64,000 nt of DNA from an uncultured Faecalibacterium sp. GTDB lineage: Bacteria > Bacillota > Clostridia > Oscillospirales > Ruminococcaceae. The DNA lies in contig CAKTBG010000006.1 of assembly GCA_934533135.1 (NCBI GenBank), positions 18,639 to 82,638 on the forward strand, written 5' to 3'. Below are positions 30,599 to 39,610 of the stretch, in pieces. The notes below the pieces were generated by a model. It was not told the DNA's origin. It made no database searches and saw nothing but the letters and a program-made list of their open reading frames with translations. A program made the position numbers and the translations under genes. How positions within the stretch are numbered: the stretch's first letter is position 1; the number at the start of each line of letters is the position of its first letter.

Positions 30599-31893
30599 TA
30601 TTCCAGATGGCTGGCGAACGCCTGTGCCGTGCAGAAGGCGACCTGCAGGTTGTAGCCGCCGGTATAGGCGTCCACATCCAGCACCTCGCCCGCAAAATAC
30701 AGGCCTGCGGCCTTTTTGCTCTGCATGGTCTTGGGATCCACTTCCTTCACCGAGACGCCGCCCGCGGTGATGACCGCATGGGCAAGGTCGCCCCGGGCGT
30801 CGATGGGCACCTTCCAGTGCTTGCACAGCTGCACCAGCTCCCGCTTCTGCTCCCGGGTGATCTGGTTGGCCTTGGTCGCCGGGTCGATGCCCCAGCGGGC
30901 CACCATCACCGGCTGCATACTGGACGGCAGCAGTTTGACCAGTGCCCCCTGCGCCGCGTGGTTGGCCAGCAGACCGAAATCCCGGGTGACCCGGTCGTAG
31001 AGCTGCTCCTCACTGAGAGCCGGTTTCAGGTCGATCTCGGCGTGGTAGCGGTGCTTTTTCATGTCTCCCAGATGGCTCGACGCGCTGAGGGTCAGCGGGC
31101 CGCTGATGCCGAAATGGGTAAACAGCATCTCGCCCTGCTCGTCAAAAATGGCCTTGCCGTCCTCAAAGAGGGTCAGGGTGACGTTTTTCAGGGCAAGCCC
31201 CATCATCTTTTTGCAGTCGGGGTCGTGGCTGACCAGACTGACGAGGCTGGGCACCGGCTCCACGATGCTGTGGCCGGCCTGCTTTGCCAGCTGGTAGCCG
31301 TCGCCCGTCGAGCCGGTGGTCGGATAGCTCAGGCCGCCCGTCGCCACCAGCACGGCGTCCGCCCGGTATTCCCGGCCGGAGGTGCCCCGCACGCCCACGC
31401 AGCGTTCGGCCGGGCCTGCTTTTTTCTTCTTGGGGTGGCGCGGGTTTTCGCCCGGGTCCGGTGCTTCCGGCTCTGCCGGGGGCAGCGGCTCCAGCAGCAG
31501 CTTTTTCGCGCCGTCGTGGACGATCGCGGCGTCCTGCGCATACCGCAGCAGTGCCTGCCGGATCTCTTCCGCCTTGTCCGATGCCGGGAACACCCGGCGG
31601 CCCCGCTCCACTTTCAGCTCTACGCCCAGCGAGGTGAACAGCTCCATGGTCTTGGCCGGTGGAAATGCCCCCAGCGACGAATACAAAAACCGCGGGTTGG
31701 TCCGCACATGGCGCAGAAATTCTTCGGCGGTGCAGTCGTTGGTCACATTGCAGCGTCCTTTTCCGGTCACAAGGATCTTCTGCGCCGGTCGGTCGGTATG
31801 CTCCAGCACCGTCACCTCATGCCCCAGCCGGGCCGCCGCACCTGCCGCCATCAGGCCGGCCGCACCTGCTCCTACGATCAATACCTTTGCCAT
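30598..31893 (-). CDS. HI0933/BaiN-family flavoprotein (NAD(P)/FAD-dependent oxidoreductase)
   Basis: A 431-residue cytoplasmic flavoprotein with the Rossmann motif VLIVGAGAAGLMAAGAAARLG at the N-terminus, GKGRCNVTN, ATGGLSYPTTGSTGDGY and the C-terminal FAGEVLDVDAYTGGYNLQVAF. These are all signatures of the family, whose members include a bile-acid reductase; general substrate unknown. ATG at 31893 with GGAGG 9 bases before it is chosen over the GTG two codons earlier. A Pro/Lys-rich insert near residues 145-165 (PDPGENPRHPKKKKAG) is not part of the core fold. Confidence 0.9.
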   Translation of the reverse strand: MAKVLIVGAGAAGLMAAGAAARLGHEVTVLEHTDRPAQKILVTGKGRCNVTNDCTAEEFLRHVRTNPRFLYSSLGAFPPAKTMELFTSLGVELKVERGRRVFPASDKAEEIRQALLRYAQDAAIVHDGAKKLLLEPLPPAEPEAPDPGENPRHPKKKKAGPAERCVGVRGTSGREYRADAVLVATGGLSYPTTGSTGDGYQLAKQAGHSIVEPVPSLVSLVSHDPDCKKMMGLALKNVTLTLFEDGKAIFDEQGEMLFTHFGISGPLTLSASSHLGDMKKHRYHAEIDLKPALSEEQLYDRVTRDFGLLANHAAQGALVKLLPSSMQPVMVARWGIDPATKANQITREQKRELVQLCKHWKVPIDARGDLAHAVITAGGVSVKEVDPKTMQSKKAAGLYFAGEVLDVDAYTGGYNLQVAFCTAQAFASHLE

Positions 31894-31939
31894 TCGCACT
31901 TTCCTCCGCCGGTTCGTTCCGGCTCTGTTGTTTCCTGCA

Positions 31940-34864
31940 TCAAATCGAATGTATCATACCAGAATCGCGCTTCAATTGCAATCCGGCAAGGGTCGCCTTG
32001 AGCTGTTTCAGATCCACCGGTTTGGTGATGAACCCATCCATGCCCGCCGCCAGAGCCTTCTGCCGGTCTTCCTCGAAGGCATTGGCGGTCATGGCGACGA
32101 TGAGCACCGCCCGCTTTTCGGGGTCGTCCAGCTGCCGGATGGCCTGCGTCGCCTGATAGCCGTTCATCTCCGGCATCTGGACGTCCATCAGCACCGCATC
32201 GTAGCATCCCGCCTGCAGTTTTTCCACGCAGACTTTGCCATTTTCCGCCCGTTCTGCCTCGTATCCGGCCATTTTCAGCAGCTCCATGGCGATCTCGGCG
32301 TTCAGGTCGTTGTCCTCGGCCAGCAGGATGTGCTTCACCGCGTGCGGTTCCGCTTCCGGCCGGGCGGCGGACGGTTCCGGCGGTTCCGTCTCGGGTGCGA
32401 TCCGGCATTCCAGCCGGATGGTCACCCGGGTGCCCTTGCCCTGCTCGCTCTCGATCCGGATCGTGCCGCCCAGCTGGTCGAGGTTCTTTTTCACGATGGC
32501 CATCCCGAGGCCGGTGCCCTGAATGCCGCTTTCGGTGGTGTTCCGCTCCCGCTCGAACTGCTCAAAGATATGGGGCAGAAACTCCGCCGAGATGCCGATG
32601 CCATTGTCCTGCACCACCGTCTCATACCCGGCGTAGCCCTCCCGCTTGCAGTCGTACTCATGGGTGACGGCCGAGATCGTGCCGCCGTCCGGCGTGTACT
32701 TGACCGCATTGGAGAAGATGTTCATGTACACCTGCCGCACTTTGATCACATCCGCCCAGACCCGGGGATGCTCCACATGGACTTCCACCCTTCCCTTCTG
32801 GCCGCGGCGATCCAGCTCATTTTCAAAAAGGACGCGGAGCGACTGGGTCAGCTCCCGCACATCGCAGATGCTCTCCTGCACGACCGCACGTCCGCTCTCG
32901 GCTCGGGACATGGCGAGCACATTGTCGATGAGCTCCAGCAGATTGCTGCCCGACTGCGCGATCTTGTCGAGATAGCCGGTCAGCGTTCCGGGGTCGTCCA
33001 GATGCTGCTGCGCCAGCTGGGTAAAGCCGAGGATGGCGTTCATGGGCGTGCGGATGTCGTGAGACATATTGAACAAAAACTCGCTCTTGACGCGTCCGGC
33101 ATCCTCCGCCCGCTGGACGGCCTGCTGCAGCTCCTCGTTTTTCTGCTGCAGGCTCCGGGCGTAGGCCAGCCGCTCGTCGGCCAGATCCTGCGCGTTCTGC
33201 CGGTTGCGGGAGATGAAGATGATGGCCGCCGTAAAGCCCGCCGCCGCAAAGAGCAGGGTGACCACATACAGCGGGTTGCGCCGGAGGAAGGTCATCAGCG
33301 TGATCTCCTCGGCGTGGTAGTCGGTGTATTGTTTGATCAGTGCGTTCAGCCGTCGGCCGCCGTCCGCCCGGATGCACTTGTTCAGGATGCTGACCAGTTC
33401 GTGATCGACCGTGTTGCGCACATAGAAATACTCGTTGTAGACCGGGTCGTTCAGCACCCCGTAGATCAGGCTGCCGCTGGTATCCCAGTTGACGAACTTT
33501 TCGGCCACATAGGTATACACATAGCAGACGTCCGCCCTGCCGTCCTTGACCGCCTGCAGAGCCTCTTCCCGGGTGAGGAACTGCGCGTACTTCACATCGG
33601 GGCTCAGATCGTCCTCGATGTCCTCGACGCTCTGGTTCAGCACCAGTGCCACCGTTTGGACGGTTCCGTGGAAATCCCGCCGGGTGACCCGGGCCATGGT
33701 CATCTTCATATAGGAATCGGTGACGATGCCCCGCTCAAGACTGGGGCGGATCCCCTCCAGATAACGGCAGTCCAGCATCACATCGGTCTTGTTTTCCTCC
33801 GCCCACGTTTTCAGCTGCTCCCGGTCTTGGGGCACCAGCATGGTATAGGGCAGACCGGCCATCTCCATCAGCTGGTCAAAGTATTCCGGCGTGATGCCGG
33901 TCAACTTGCCGTCTTGGGTGAAGGAATAGGGATCCCGGTCGGGCTGCCCCGTCACCGTGATGCGCTTCTGCCCGGCCTGCACCGCCGCGATGTAGGCGCG
34001 CTCCCGTTTGTTGAAGGTCAGCTGTTCCGACTCGCCGTCCGCATAGTTTTCCGCCCGGAGACGGCTCGTCCAGCCATCTTCATTGATGTCCATCTGCTCG
34101 ATGCCATAGTTGATCTCGTTCAGAAGCTCGGTGTCGCCTTTCCGCACAATGACATAGAAGGGTTCCTCGGCGAACTCCGCCACGACCCGTTCGTTGTAGC
34201 CTTTCCGGATGGAGGTCGTGATGATGGCATCCACGTCGCCGTTCTGCAACGCTTCCGTCATCTGCTTTTCGTTAGCATAGCTCTTTGTCCGGTAGACAAA
34301 GCCCTGCTCCGCCGCGAACTTTGCCAGATCCTGATTCCGGGTGTTCCCCAGCATCTGGCCGATGGTCTTGGTGTTCAGCGCGAAATAATCCCGTTCCTCA
34401 AAACGGTCGTCGTCGGCACGGACGCAGATTTGTGCGCGTGCGGTTCCGATGGGTTCCGAGAAATCGAAGTCCTCTGACCGGCTGGTGGTCTTCCGAGCCG
34501 AGGTCACCATGTCGATCTCGCCATTCTGGAGCATATCCAGCATATCCGCCCAGCTCTTCTCATAGCCGACATATTCATAGTTCAGGTTGGCATACCGCTG
34601 CAATAGGGTCAGAAACTCCACGCCGTACCCGGCATAGCTGCCGTCCGCAGTGATCTCATGATACCCCGGGTACTGGAAAAAGCCGACCTTCACCGTCTGC
34701 ACCGGCGAATCTTCCAGATCGGTGCTGCTCTTTTCCGCATCCAGCGGCGACAGGACCGGCTCTGCACCCGCTGCCACGCCCCCTACGCTGCTGAGCAGCA
34801 CCAGCACTGCCAGCAGCAGCGCGGCCACCGTCCGTCTGTATCCGTTTTCGTTGCGCCTCTGCAT
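31940..34864 (-). CDS. Hybrid sensor histidine kinase with two periplasmic-binding domains
   Basis: A 974-residue BvgS/EvgS-like protein. In order: signal peptide (RRTVAALLLAVLVLLSS), two tandem SBP_bac_3 sensor domains (about 55-285 and 300-530), one membrane segment (VVTLLFAAAGFTAAIIFI), coiled coil, HisKA (NMSHDIRTPMNAILGF), HATPase (NAVKYTPDGG, DNGIGIS, GTGLGMAIVKK) and a receiver domain (phospho-Asp in AVLMDVQMP). No Hpt or DNA-binding domain is present, so it must pass phosphate to a separate partner. ATG at 34864 is chosen because it gives a clean signal peptide and AGAGGA lies upstream; an in-frame ATG at 34906 has no site. Confidence 0.92.
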   Translation of the reverse strand: MQRRNENGYRRTVAALLLAVLVLLSSVGGVAAGAEPVLSPLDAEKSSTDLEDSPVQTVKVGFFQYPGYHEITADGSYAGYGVEFLTLLQRYANLNYEYVGYEKSWADMLDMLQNGEIDMVTSARKTTSRSEDFDFSEPIGTARAQICVRADDDRFEERDYFALNTKTIGQMLGNTRNQDLAKFAAEQGFVYRTKSYANEKQMTEALQNGDVDAIITTSIRKGYNERVVAEFAEEPFYVIVRKGDTELLNEINYGIEQMDINEDGWTSRLRAENYADGESEQLTFNKRERAYIAAVQAGQKRITVTGQPDRDPYSFTQDGKLTGITPEYFDQLMEMAGLPYTMLVPQDREQLKTWAEENKTDVMLDCRYLEGIRPSLERGIVTDSYMKMTMARVTRRDFHGTVQTVALVLNQSVEDIEDDLSPDVKYAQFLTREEALQAVKDGRADVCYVYTYVAEKFVNWDTSGSLIYGVLNDPVYNEYFYVRNTVDHELVSILNKCIRADGGRRLNALIKQYTDYHAEEITLMTFLRRNPLYVVTLLFAAAGFTAAIIFISRNRQNAQDLADERLAYARSLQQKNEELQQAVQRAEDAGRVKSEFLFNMSHDIRTPMNAILGFTQLAQQHLDDPGTLTGYLDKIAQSGSNLLELIDNVLAMSRAESGRAVVQESICDVRELTQSLRVLFENELDRRGQKGRVEVHVEHPRVWADVIKVRQVYMNIFSNAVKYTPDGGTISAVTHEYDCKREGYAGYETVVQDNGIGISAEFLPHIFEQFERERNTTESGIQGTGLGMAIVKKNLDQLGGTIRIESEQGKGTRVTIRLECRIAPETEPPEPSAARPEAEPHAVKHILLAEDNDLNAEIAMELLKMAGYEAERAENGKVCVEKLQAGCYDAVLMDVQMPEMNGYQATQAIRQLDDPEKRAVLIVAMTANAFEEDRQKALAAGMDGFITKPVDLKQLKATLAGLQLKRDSGMIHSI

Positions 34865-34988
34865 TCCATTCCTCTTCTCTGCCGCCGGATCTTCTGCGGC
34901 CTTCATACAGCGTTATTGTAGCATAGCCGCTTGGCGGAAATCAATCGGCTAAAAGATCCATTTTGCCGTTTTTCGGGATTTTCTGCGC

Positions 34989-35033
34989 AAAAAGCGGGCG
35001 GAAGAGTCGTTTTCCGGCTCTGCCGCCCGCTTT
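34989..35033 (-). terminator. Terminator after the M23 peptidase gene
   Basis: AAAGCGGGCGG with CCGCCCGCTTT (11 bp) and an inner hairpin; T-run on the minus strand. Confidence 0.8.
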
Positions 35034-35043
35034 GCGGGATCGT

Positions 35044-35841
35044 TCAGCGGACAAAATCCGCAGGGTCAAGGTACGCGGTGCCCTGTTTGATCTCAAGGTG
35101 GAGGTGGCTCTCCTCGCTGCATTCACAGCCCACCGTGCCGAGTTTTCCAAGGGGCTGCCCGGCCTCCACGGTGTCGCCCGGCTTCACTTTGGGGTCGGCC
35201 ACGCCGCAGAGCCGCCAGAGACGGCCTGCGCCATCCTCGATCTCCACCACCGGGCCCCAGTTGCCGTCGGTACCGGCGGTCACGACTTTGCCCGACACCG
35301 GCGCAGAGAGGGCTGCCCCGGTTTCAACGGCATAGTCGATGCCATTGTGGGTGCGCCAGTCGCCCAGCGTCTTGTTGTAGACCAGCTCATCGCCGCTGTA
35401 GCCGTTCAGGATCCGCCCAAAGACCGGCGAGGCGGACGCAGCTGCCGGTGAGCTGCTGGCAGGTGCGGATCCGGCGTGCAGTGCGGAGGGTTCGCGCACC
35501 GAACCAGAGCCAGACGCCCCACCAGAAGAGCGGGAGGATCCATGCGCAGGATCCTGCGGTGCGGCCGGTACACGAGACGCGGGCTGGGGGATATTGGCCG
35601 TGCTGTTGGCGGCCTCGGTGGTTTCCTGCTGCCATACGGGTTCCTCCTCCGGAGTTCGTTCGATGCCTTCGTCCACACCCGGTGCGACGCTGGCGGGATC
35701 CCGGGTGTCGCCGAGGCTCTTTTTCAGTTCGTCGCGGACGGTGCGCACCGCCCATACCCCCGCCGCAGCCGCTGCCAGCAGGCAGGCGATCAGAGCCAGC
35801 GCAAAGCCTTTTTCCCGCAGGAATCTTCGGATCTGTTCCAT
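35044..35841 (-). CDS. Membrane-anchored M23 (LytM) peptidase-like protein
   Basis: A 265-residue extracellular protein: one N-terminal membrane anchor (about 12-32), a long Ser/Pro/Ala/Gly-rich low-complexity linker (about 50-140), and a C-terminal M23 domain. The zinc-site motifs appear as HNGIDYAVETG and HLHLEI, so it may be active as a peptidoglycan endopeptidase. In architecture it is like SpoIIQ and other envelope M23 proteins. Monocistronic. Confidence 0.88.
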   Translation of the reverse strand: MEQIRRFLREKGFALALIACLLAAAAAGVWAVRTVRDELKKSLGDTRDPASVAPGVDEGIERTPEEEPVWQQETTEAANSTANIPQPASRVPAAPQDPAHGSSRSSGGASGSGSVREPSALHAGSAPASSSPAAASASPVFGRILNGYSGDELVYNKTLGDWRTHNGIDYAVETGAALSAPVSGKVVTAGTDGNWGPVVEIEDGAGRLWRLCGVADPKVKPGDTVEAGQPLGKLGTVGCECSEESHLHLEIKQGTAYLDPADFVR

Positions 35842-35933
35842 GGTGTATTACTCCAATCCATCGTTTGTGTATGTTCTGCTTTGATGGTAGTGTGCGATGC
35901 CGGCCGGAGATTTATTCAACCCGGATGCGCTGC

Positions 35934-36188
35934 AAGTCAAAACCACCGGCTGAGCCGGTGGCTTGAGTAAGCCCTAGAAGGGCACCTTACTGGCAAAGCC
36001 CCTTAAGGGGCCACGAGCAAGCATCTTTCATCTGCATTACCTGCCCTACCGCTCTAACGAGCTATGTTGCAAAGTGCATCTTCTAAGATGACAATTTCTC
36101 TGTCATCTCGCTTCGCTTGAATCTTATAGCTAAAGCATTTTCTACTCCACCAGCAGAGCTGGTGGTTGTCGCTCGCTCAAGCTACCCA
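35934..36188 (+). mobile_element. 255-bp non-autonomous element, copy 2
   Basis: By eye identical to copy 1 (2269-2523) in reverse orientation. Hairpin ACCACCGGCTGAGCCGGTGG at 35941-35960 and CCACCAGCAGAGCTGGTGG at about 36146-36164. Its CTACCCAA end lies next to the T-run of the terminator of the Bax-inhibitor gene. The rest of 35842-36252 holds that terminator and the M23 gene upstream region; no gene is seen. Confidence 0.65.
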
Positions 36189-36192
36189 ACAC

Positions 36193-36224
36193 AAAAAGAG
36201 CCTCCCACGAGGGTGGGAAGCTCT
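36193..36224 (-). terminator. Terminator after the Bax-inhibitor-like gene
   Basis: On the minus strand AAGAGCTTCCCA pairs with TGGGAGGCTCTT followed by TTTTT. Confidence 0.9.
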
Positions 36225-36252
36225 TGCTGCGGGGATCGGAATGCCTGCGGGA

Positions 36253-36954
36253 TCAGTCGCGGCGGCGGCCGTTGCCCATCAGACGAACCACATACAGGAA
36301 AATGTTGATGAAATCCAGATACAGGGTCAGCGCACCGTAGATGGATGCCTTTTCTGCCAGCTCTGCGTCGCCTGCATAATACGCGTACATCTGCTGGAGC
36401 TTCTGGGTATCATAGGCGGTCAGCAGCATAAAGACCACCAGCCCGATGCCGCAGTAGAGCACCGTGCTGCCGAAGCCAAAGCCGAACAATCCACCCAGCA
36501 GGCCGGTGACGATCAGGGCGATGAGGGCCATCATCAGGCGGGGGCCCCAGCCGGTGAGGTCTTTGTGGGTGGTGGTGCCGTAGACCGCCATCAGGCCGAA
36601 ATACACGGCCGTGCTGAGGAACGCCATGACGAGGGTGCCCACCGAGAAGGCGAGGAAATAATAGCTCAGCACCATGCCGTTGATCAGCGCGTACCCAAAG
36701 AAGGTCGCCCGCGCCGCCTGCACCGACATATTCTGCACCCGGGAGCTGAGCACGAACACCAACGCCAGTTCCGCAATGGTCAGCACCAGATACAGCGAAT
36801 CCACCAGATACAGCAGGGGCGTCGTTGCGGTGAGATAGGCCATGGCGAAGGTGATCAGCAGCCCGCAGGCCATCCAGCGGTAGGTGCGGGTCATATAATC
36901 CGCCGCATTCATCGACGGTTCCGCATAGCCGCGGTCATAATTGCGATAATCCAT
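36253..36954 (-). CDS. Bax inhibitor-1/YccA-family membrane protein
   Basis: A 233-residue protein with seven hydrophobic segments. Family features: TRTYRWMACGLLITFAMAYL at the first helix, YFGLMAVYGTTTHKDLTGWGPRLMMALIALIV and the conserved acidic end LTAYDTQKLQ, then LTLYLDFINIFLYVVRLM. Related proteins are pH-dependent Ca2+ leak channels; the bacterial role is not certain. ATG at 36954 with GGAG upstream; divergent from hemW. Confidence 0.93.
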   Translation of the reverse strand: MDYRNYDRGYAEPSMNAADYMTRTYRWMACGLLITFAMAYLTATTPLLYLVDSLYLVLTIAELALVFVLSSRVQNMSVQAARATFFGYALINGMVLSYYFLAFSVGTLVMAFLSTAVYFGLMAVYGTTTHKDLTGWGPRLMMALIALIVTGLLGGLFGFGFGSTVLYCGIGLVVFMLLTAYDTQKLQQMYAYYAGDAELAEKASIYGALTLYLDFINIFLYVVRLMGNGRRRD

Positions 36955-37017
36955 TGTGGAACTCCTCCAGTCTTTCTGCATCGGAGCCATTCGGGTTTCG
37001 GATCTGCATCTTCCGCC

Positions 37018-37046
37018 TTGCTCCGGTTTACGAAATATAGTATACT
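37018..37046 (+). promoter_or_regulatory. Promoter of hemW
   Basis: TTGCTC (37018-37023), 17-bp spacer, TATACT (37041-37046). Confidence 0.65.
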
Positions 37047-37087
37047 GCATAGAAATGAACGTTTCATGAAAAAGGCTGTGATATTCT

Positions 37088-38170
37088 ATGTCTCTTGGAC
37101 TTTACCTGCATATTCCATATTGTTTTTCCAAATGCCGCTATTGCGATTTCTATTCCGCACCCGGCAGACGGGGGGTTCCGGCGGCGTACACCGACGCGCT
37201 GCTGCGGGAGCTTGCGCGGTTTGCGCCGGACGCCCCCCTGCGCCCCGACACGCTCTACTTCGGCGGCGGCACCCCCAGCCTGCTGGATCCGGCCGACGCC
37301 GCCCGGCTGATCGACGCCGCCGCCCCCCTGCCCGGAGCCGAGATCACGCTGGAGGCCAACCCCGAGACGGTGGACGAAGCAACGCTGCGAGCGTTCCGGG
37401 AGGCAGGCGTCAACCGGATCTCCTTTGGGGTGCAGTCGGCACGGGATCCCCAGCTGAAAACGCTGGGGCGGCCCCACACCGCAAAACAGGCCCGGGCCGC
37501 GTTCCGGGCTGCCCGGGATGCCGGGTTCACCAACATCAGCGGCGACATCATGCTGGCTCTGCCCCATTATACGCAGGCAGAGTTCGACGAGACGCTGGAG
37601 CTGATCGAAGCGGGCGGAGCCACCCACATTTCGGCCTATCTGCTCAAGATCGAACCGGATTCCGCTTTTGGCAAACACCCGCCGGAGGGTCTGCCGACCG
37701 CAGACGAGGCGGCAGATTTCTACCTCTACGCCGTCGAGCAGCTGGAACACCACGGCTACCAGCAGTACGAGATCTCCAACTTTGCCAAGCCCGGCTACGA
37801 GGGAAAACACAACCTCATCTACTGGGATTGCGGCGACTATCTCGGCCTTGGCCCGGCGGCGCATTCCTGCATGGGCGGCAAGCGGTTCTATTACCCCGCC
37901 GACACCGACGCCTTTTTAAACGACCGCGCCGCCCCCGTTCTGGATGGCGGCTGCGGCGCGGAGGATTATCTGATCCTGCAGCTCCGGCTCCGGAAGGGGC
38001 TGGATCTCGCTGCATACAAAGCACGGTACGGGGTCACGTTTTCCACACAGCAGCTTGCCTTTGTGCAAAACTGTGTGAAAAGCGGCTACGCCCGGTTCGA
38101 CGGCAAAACGCTGGCTCTGACCCCCTCCGGGCTGATCGTCCAGAACAGCATCCTAGCCGAGCTGCTCTGA
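37088..38170 (+). CDS. hemW: HemW-like radical SAM protein (heme chaperone)
   Basis: A 360-residue radical SAM protein. The cluster motif CFSKCRYC (CxxxCxxC) follows LGLYLHIPY, as in HemW rather than in coproporphyrinogen oxidase HemN. YFGGGTPSLL and the C-terminal HemN_C domain are present. HemW binds heme and hands it to respiratory enzymes; earlier annotations call it oxygen-independent coproporphyrinogen oxidase. The last 18 bases overlap the end of the convergent ABC ATPase gene. Confidence 0.9.
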   Translation: MSLGLYLHIPYCFSKCRYCDFYSAPGRRGVPAAYTDALLRELARFAPDAPLRPDTLYFGGGTPSLLDPADAARLIDAAAPLPGAEITLEANPETVDEATLRAFREAGVNRISFGVQSARDPQLKTLGRPHTAKQARAAFRAARDAGFTNISGDIMLALPHYTQAEFDETLELIEAGGATHISAYLLKIEPDSAFGKHPPEGLPTADEAADFYLYAVEQLEHHGYQQYEISNFAKPGYEGKHNLIYWDCGDYLGLGPAAHSCMGGKRFYYPADTDAFLNDRAAPVLDGGCGAEDYLILQLRLRKGLDLAAYKARYGVTFSTQQLAFVQNCVKSGYARFDGKTLALTPSGLIVQNSILAELL

Positions 38171-38743
38171 TTCCAGCCGCAGCACCGGCCAGCCCAGCTC
38201 CCCGATGGCCTCCCGGTCGTGGGTCGCCAGCAGCACCGGCTTTCCCTGGCAGCGTTCCTTTAAAAGGGAGGCTGCTTTTTTCATCGTCTCCGGATCCATC
38301 CCGGTAAACGGCTCGTCCAGCAGCAGGGTGTCGCTCTCCGCCCAGACCGCCCGCAGCAGAGCGGCACGGCGTTTCTGCCCGCCCGAAAGCTTCCGCACCG
38401 GCAGATCCAGAGCCGCTTCGTCCAATCCAAGCCGTTGAAGATCCCGTACAATTTTCTGTTTGTAATCTGATTTTGTATTTTCCAGCACCAATTCTACGTT
38501 CTGGACTGCGGTAAGCTGGGGGCAGAGCCGGTCTTCCTGAAAGACGGCTCCCACCCGCCCGACGCCGGACACGGTGCCGCCGGAAGGCGTTTCCAGCCCC
38601 ATCAGGATGCGGAGCAGGGTGGTTTTGCCCCACCCGCTGGACGCCCACAGGATCATCGGGCGGTCCACGGTCAGGCTGAGATCTTCAAAAAGCGTTTTTT
38701 CTCCGAAGCGTTTAGAAAGTCCTCGGATTTCCAGTTTGTTCAT
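38153..38743 (-). CDS. ABC transporter ATP-binding protein (SsuB/TauB type)
   Basis: A short ATPase of 196 residues (the family has about 240-260). Walker A is WASSGWGKTTLLRIL, which departs from GxxGxGKS/T only in spacing residues (A-S-S-G-W-G-K-T-T). Signature KLSGGQKRRAAL and Walker B TLLLDEPFTGMD are intact. It lacks most of the C-terminal region of the family. Works with the adjacent permease and lipoprotein; the genes for ATPase and permease overlap by 32 bases. Confidence 0.88.
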   Translation of the reverse strand: MNKLEIRGLSKRFGEKTLFEDLSLTVDRPMILWASSGWGKTTLLRILMGLETPSGGTVSGVGRVGAVFQEDRLCPQLTAVQNVELVLENTKSDYKQKIVRDLQRLGLDEAALDLPVRKLSGGQKRRAALLRAVWAESDTLLLDEPFTGMDPETMKKAASLLKERCQGKPVLLATHDREAIGELGWPVLRLESEQLG

Positions 38744-39512
38744 TTTTCACTGCCTCCTCGCCCAGAAACTTCGCCATGGCCTTGTCCAGCAGATGCAGAA
38801 ACAGTTTTTCAAAGGCCGCGCTCAGCACGATGATCACAAAGGTCCACGCGAACAGTTCCCCGGTGGAGAGGGTGATCTTGGCGCGATAGAGCGCGTCGCC
38901 GATGCTGCCGTCCGGCAGACCGATGACCTCGGCCGCCACGCCGCTCTTCCAGCAGATGCCCAGCCCCACGCTGCATCCCTGCCGGAAGGCCGGCAGCACC
39001 GCCGGGAGCCAGATGGCCGTGAGCCGTTTTCGCAGCGGGATCCGGAACACCTTGGCCATCTCCAGCAGCTGGGGATCCACTTCCTCGATGCCCGTGCGGA
39101 CTGCCCCGTACAGCACCGGCAGCACCATCAGAAAGCCGATGAGCACCGACAGCGACGACCCGCTGACCCAGACCAGTGCGAGAATGATAAAGCTGGCCAC
39201 CGGCGTGGCCTTGATCAGCTGCATCACCGGTGCCAGCAGCGCATCCGCCCAGTCGGAGCGTTCGGCGGCGACGGCCAGAAGCACGCTGCTCCCCGCGCCC
39301 AGCAGAAAGCCCAGCAGAATGCGCCCAGTGCTGAACACCGCCCGCTGCCAGAAATCGGCCTGCGGCAAAAGCTCGATCAGGGTCGCCAACGCCTGTATGG
39401 GCGACACCAGAAAGACCTCCTGCCCGATGGCCATGGCCGCGCCCTGCCAGACCGCCAGCCAGAATAAAACCGAAAGGAGCTGCTTTTTGCGGCTCGTTTT
39501 TTGTTTTTTCAT
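38712..39512 (-). CDS. ABC transporter permease (SsuC/TauC type)
   Basis: A 266-residue permease with about six membrane segments and the EAA loop (EVDPQLLEMAKVFRIPLRKRL, about 145-165). Family members import sulfonates, taurine, nitrate, thiamine precursors or similar small molecules. Basic N-terminus (MKKQKTSRKKQ). Follows the binding protein gene after an intergenic terminator-like hairpin. Confidence 0.9.
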   Translation of the reverse strand: MKKQKTSRKKQLLSVLFWLAVWQGAAMAIGQEVFLVSPIQALATLIELLPQADFWQRAVFSTGRILLGFLLGAGSSVLLAVAAERSDWADALLAPVMQLIKATPVASFIILALVWVSGSSLSVLIGFLMVLPVLYGAVRTGIEEVDPQLLEMAKVFRIPLRKRLTAIWLPAVLPAFRQGCSVGLGICWKSGVAAEVIGLPDGSIGDALYRAKITLSTGELFAWTFVIIVLSAAFEKLFLHLLDKAMAKFLGEEAVKNEQTGNPRTF

Positions 39513-39557
39513 GGGTTTCTCCCCTTTCTCATACCTTTAAGATAGCACAACCTTTCC

Positions 39558-39590
39558 AAAAAAGAAAGCGCGGACGAACCGCGCTTTCTT
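39558..39590 (-). terminator. Intra-operon terminator between binding protein and permease genes
   Basis: AAGAAAGCGCGG with CCGCGCTTTCTT (12 bp, 5-base loop) and six T residues on the minus strand. Probably sets a high ratio of binding protein to permease. Confidence 0.85.
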
Positions 39591-39610
39591 CGTTGTGTCT
39601 TAAAGTTTTC

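Noticed and set aside
31382-34477. A plus-strand open frame of over 1000 codons opposite the hybrid kinase
   Set aside because: The minus strand encodes clear kinase and receiver motifs along this whole stretch. The plus-strand frame has low-complexity His/Leu/Arg-rich composition and no recognisable domain.
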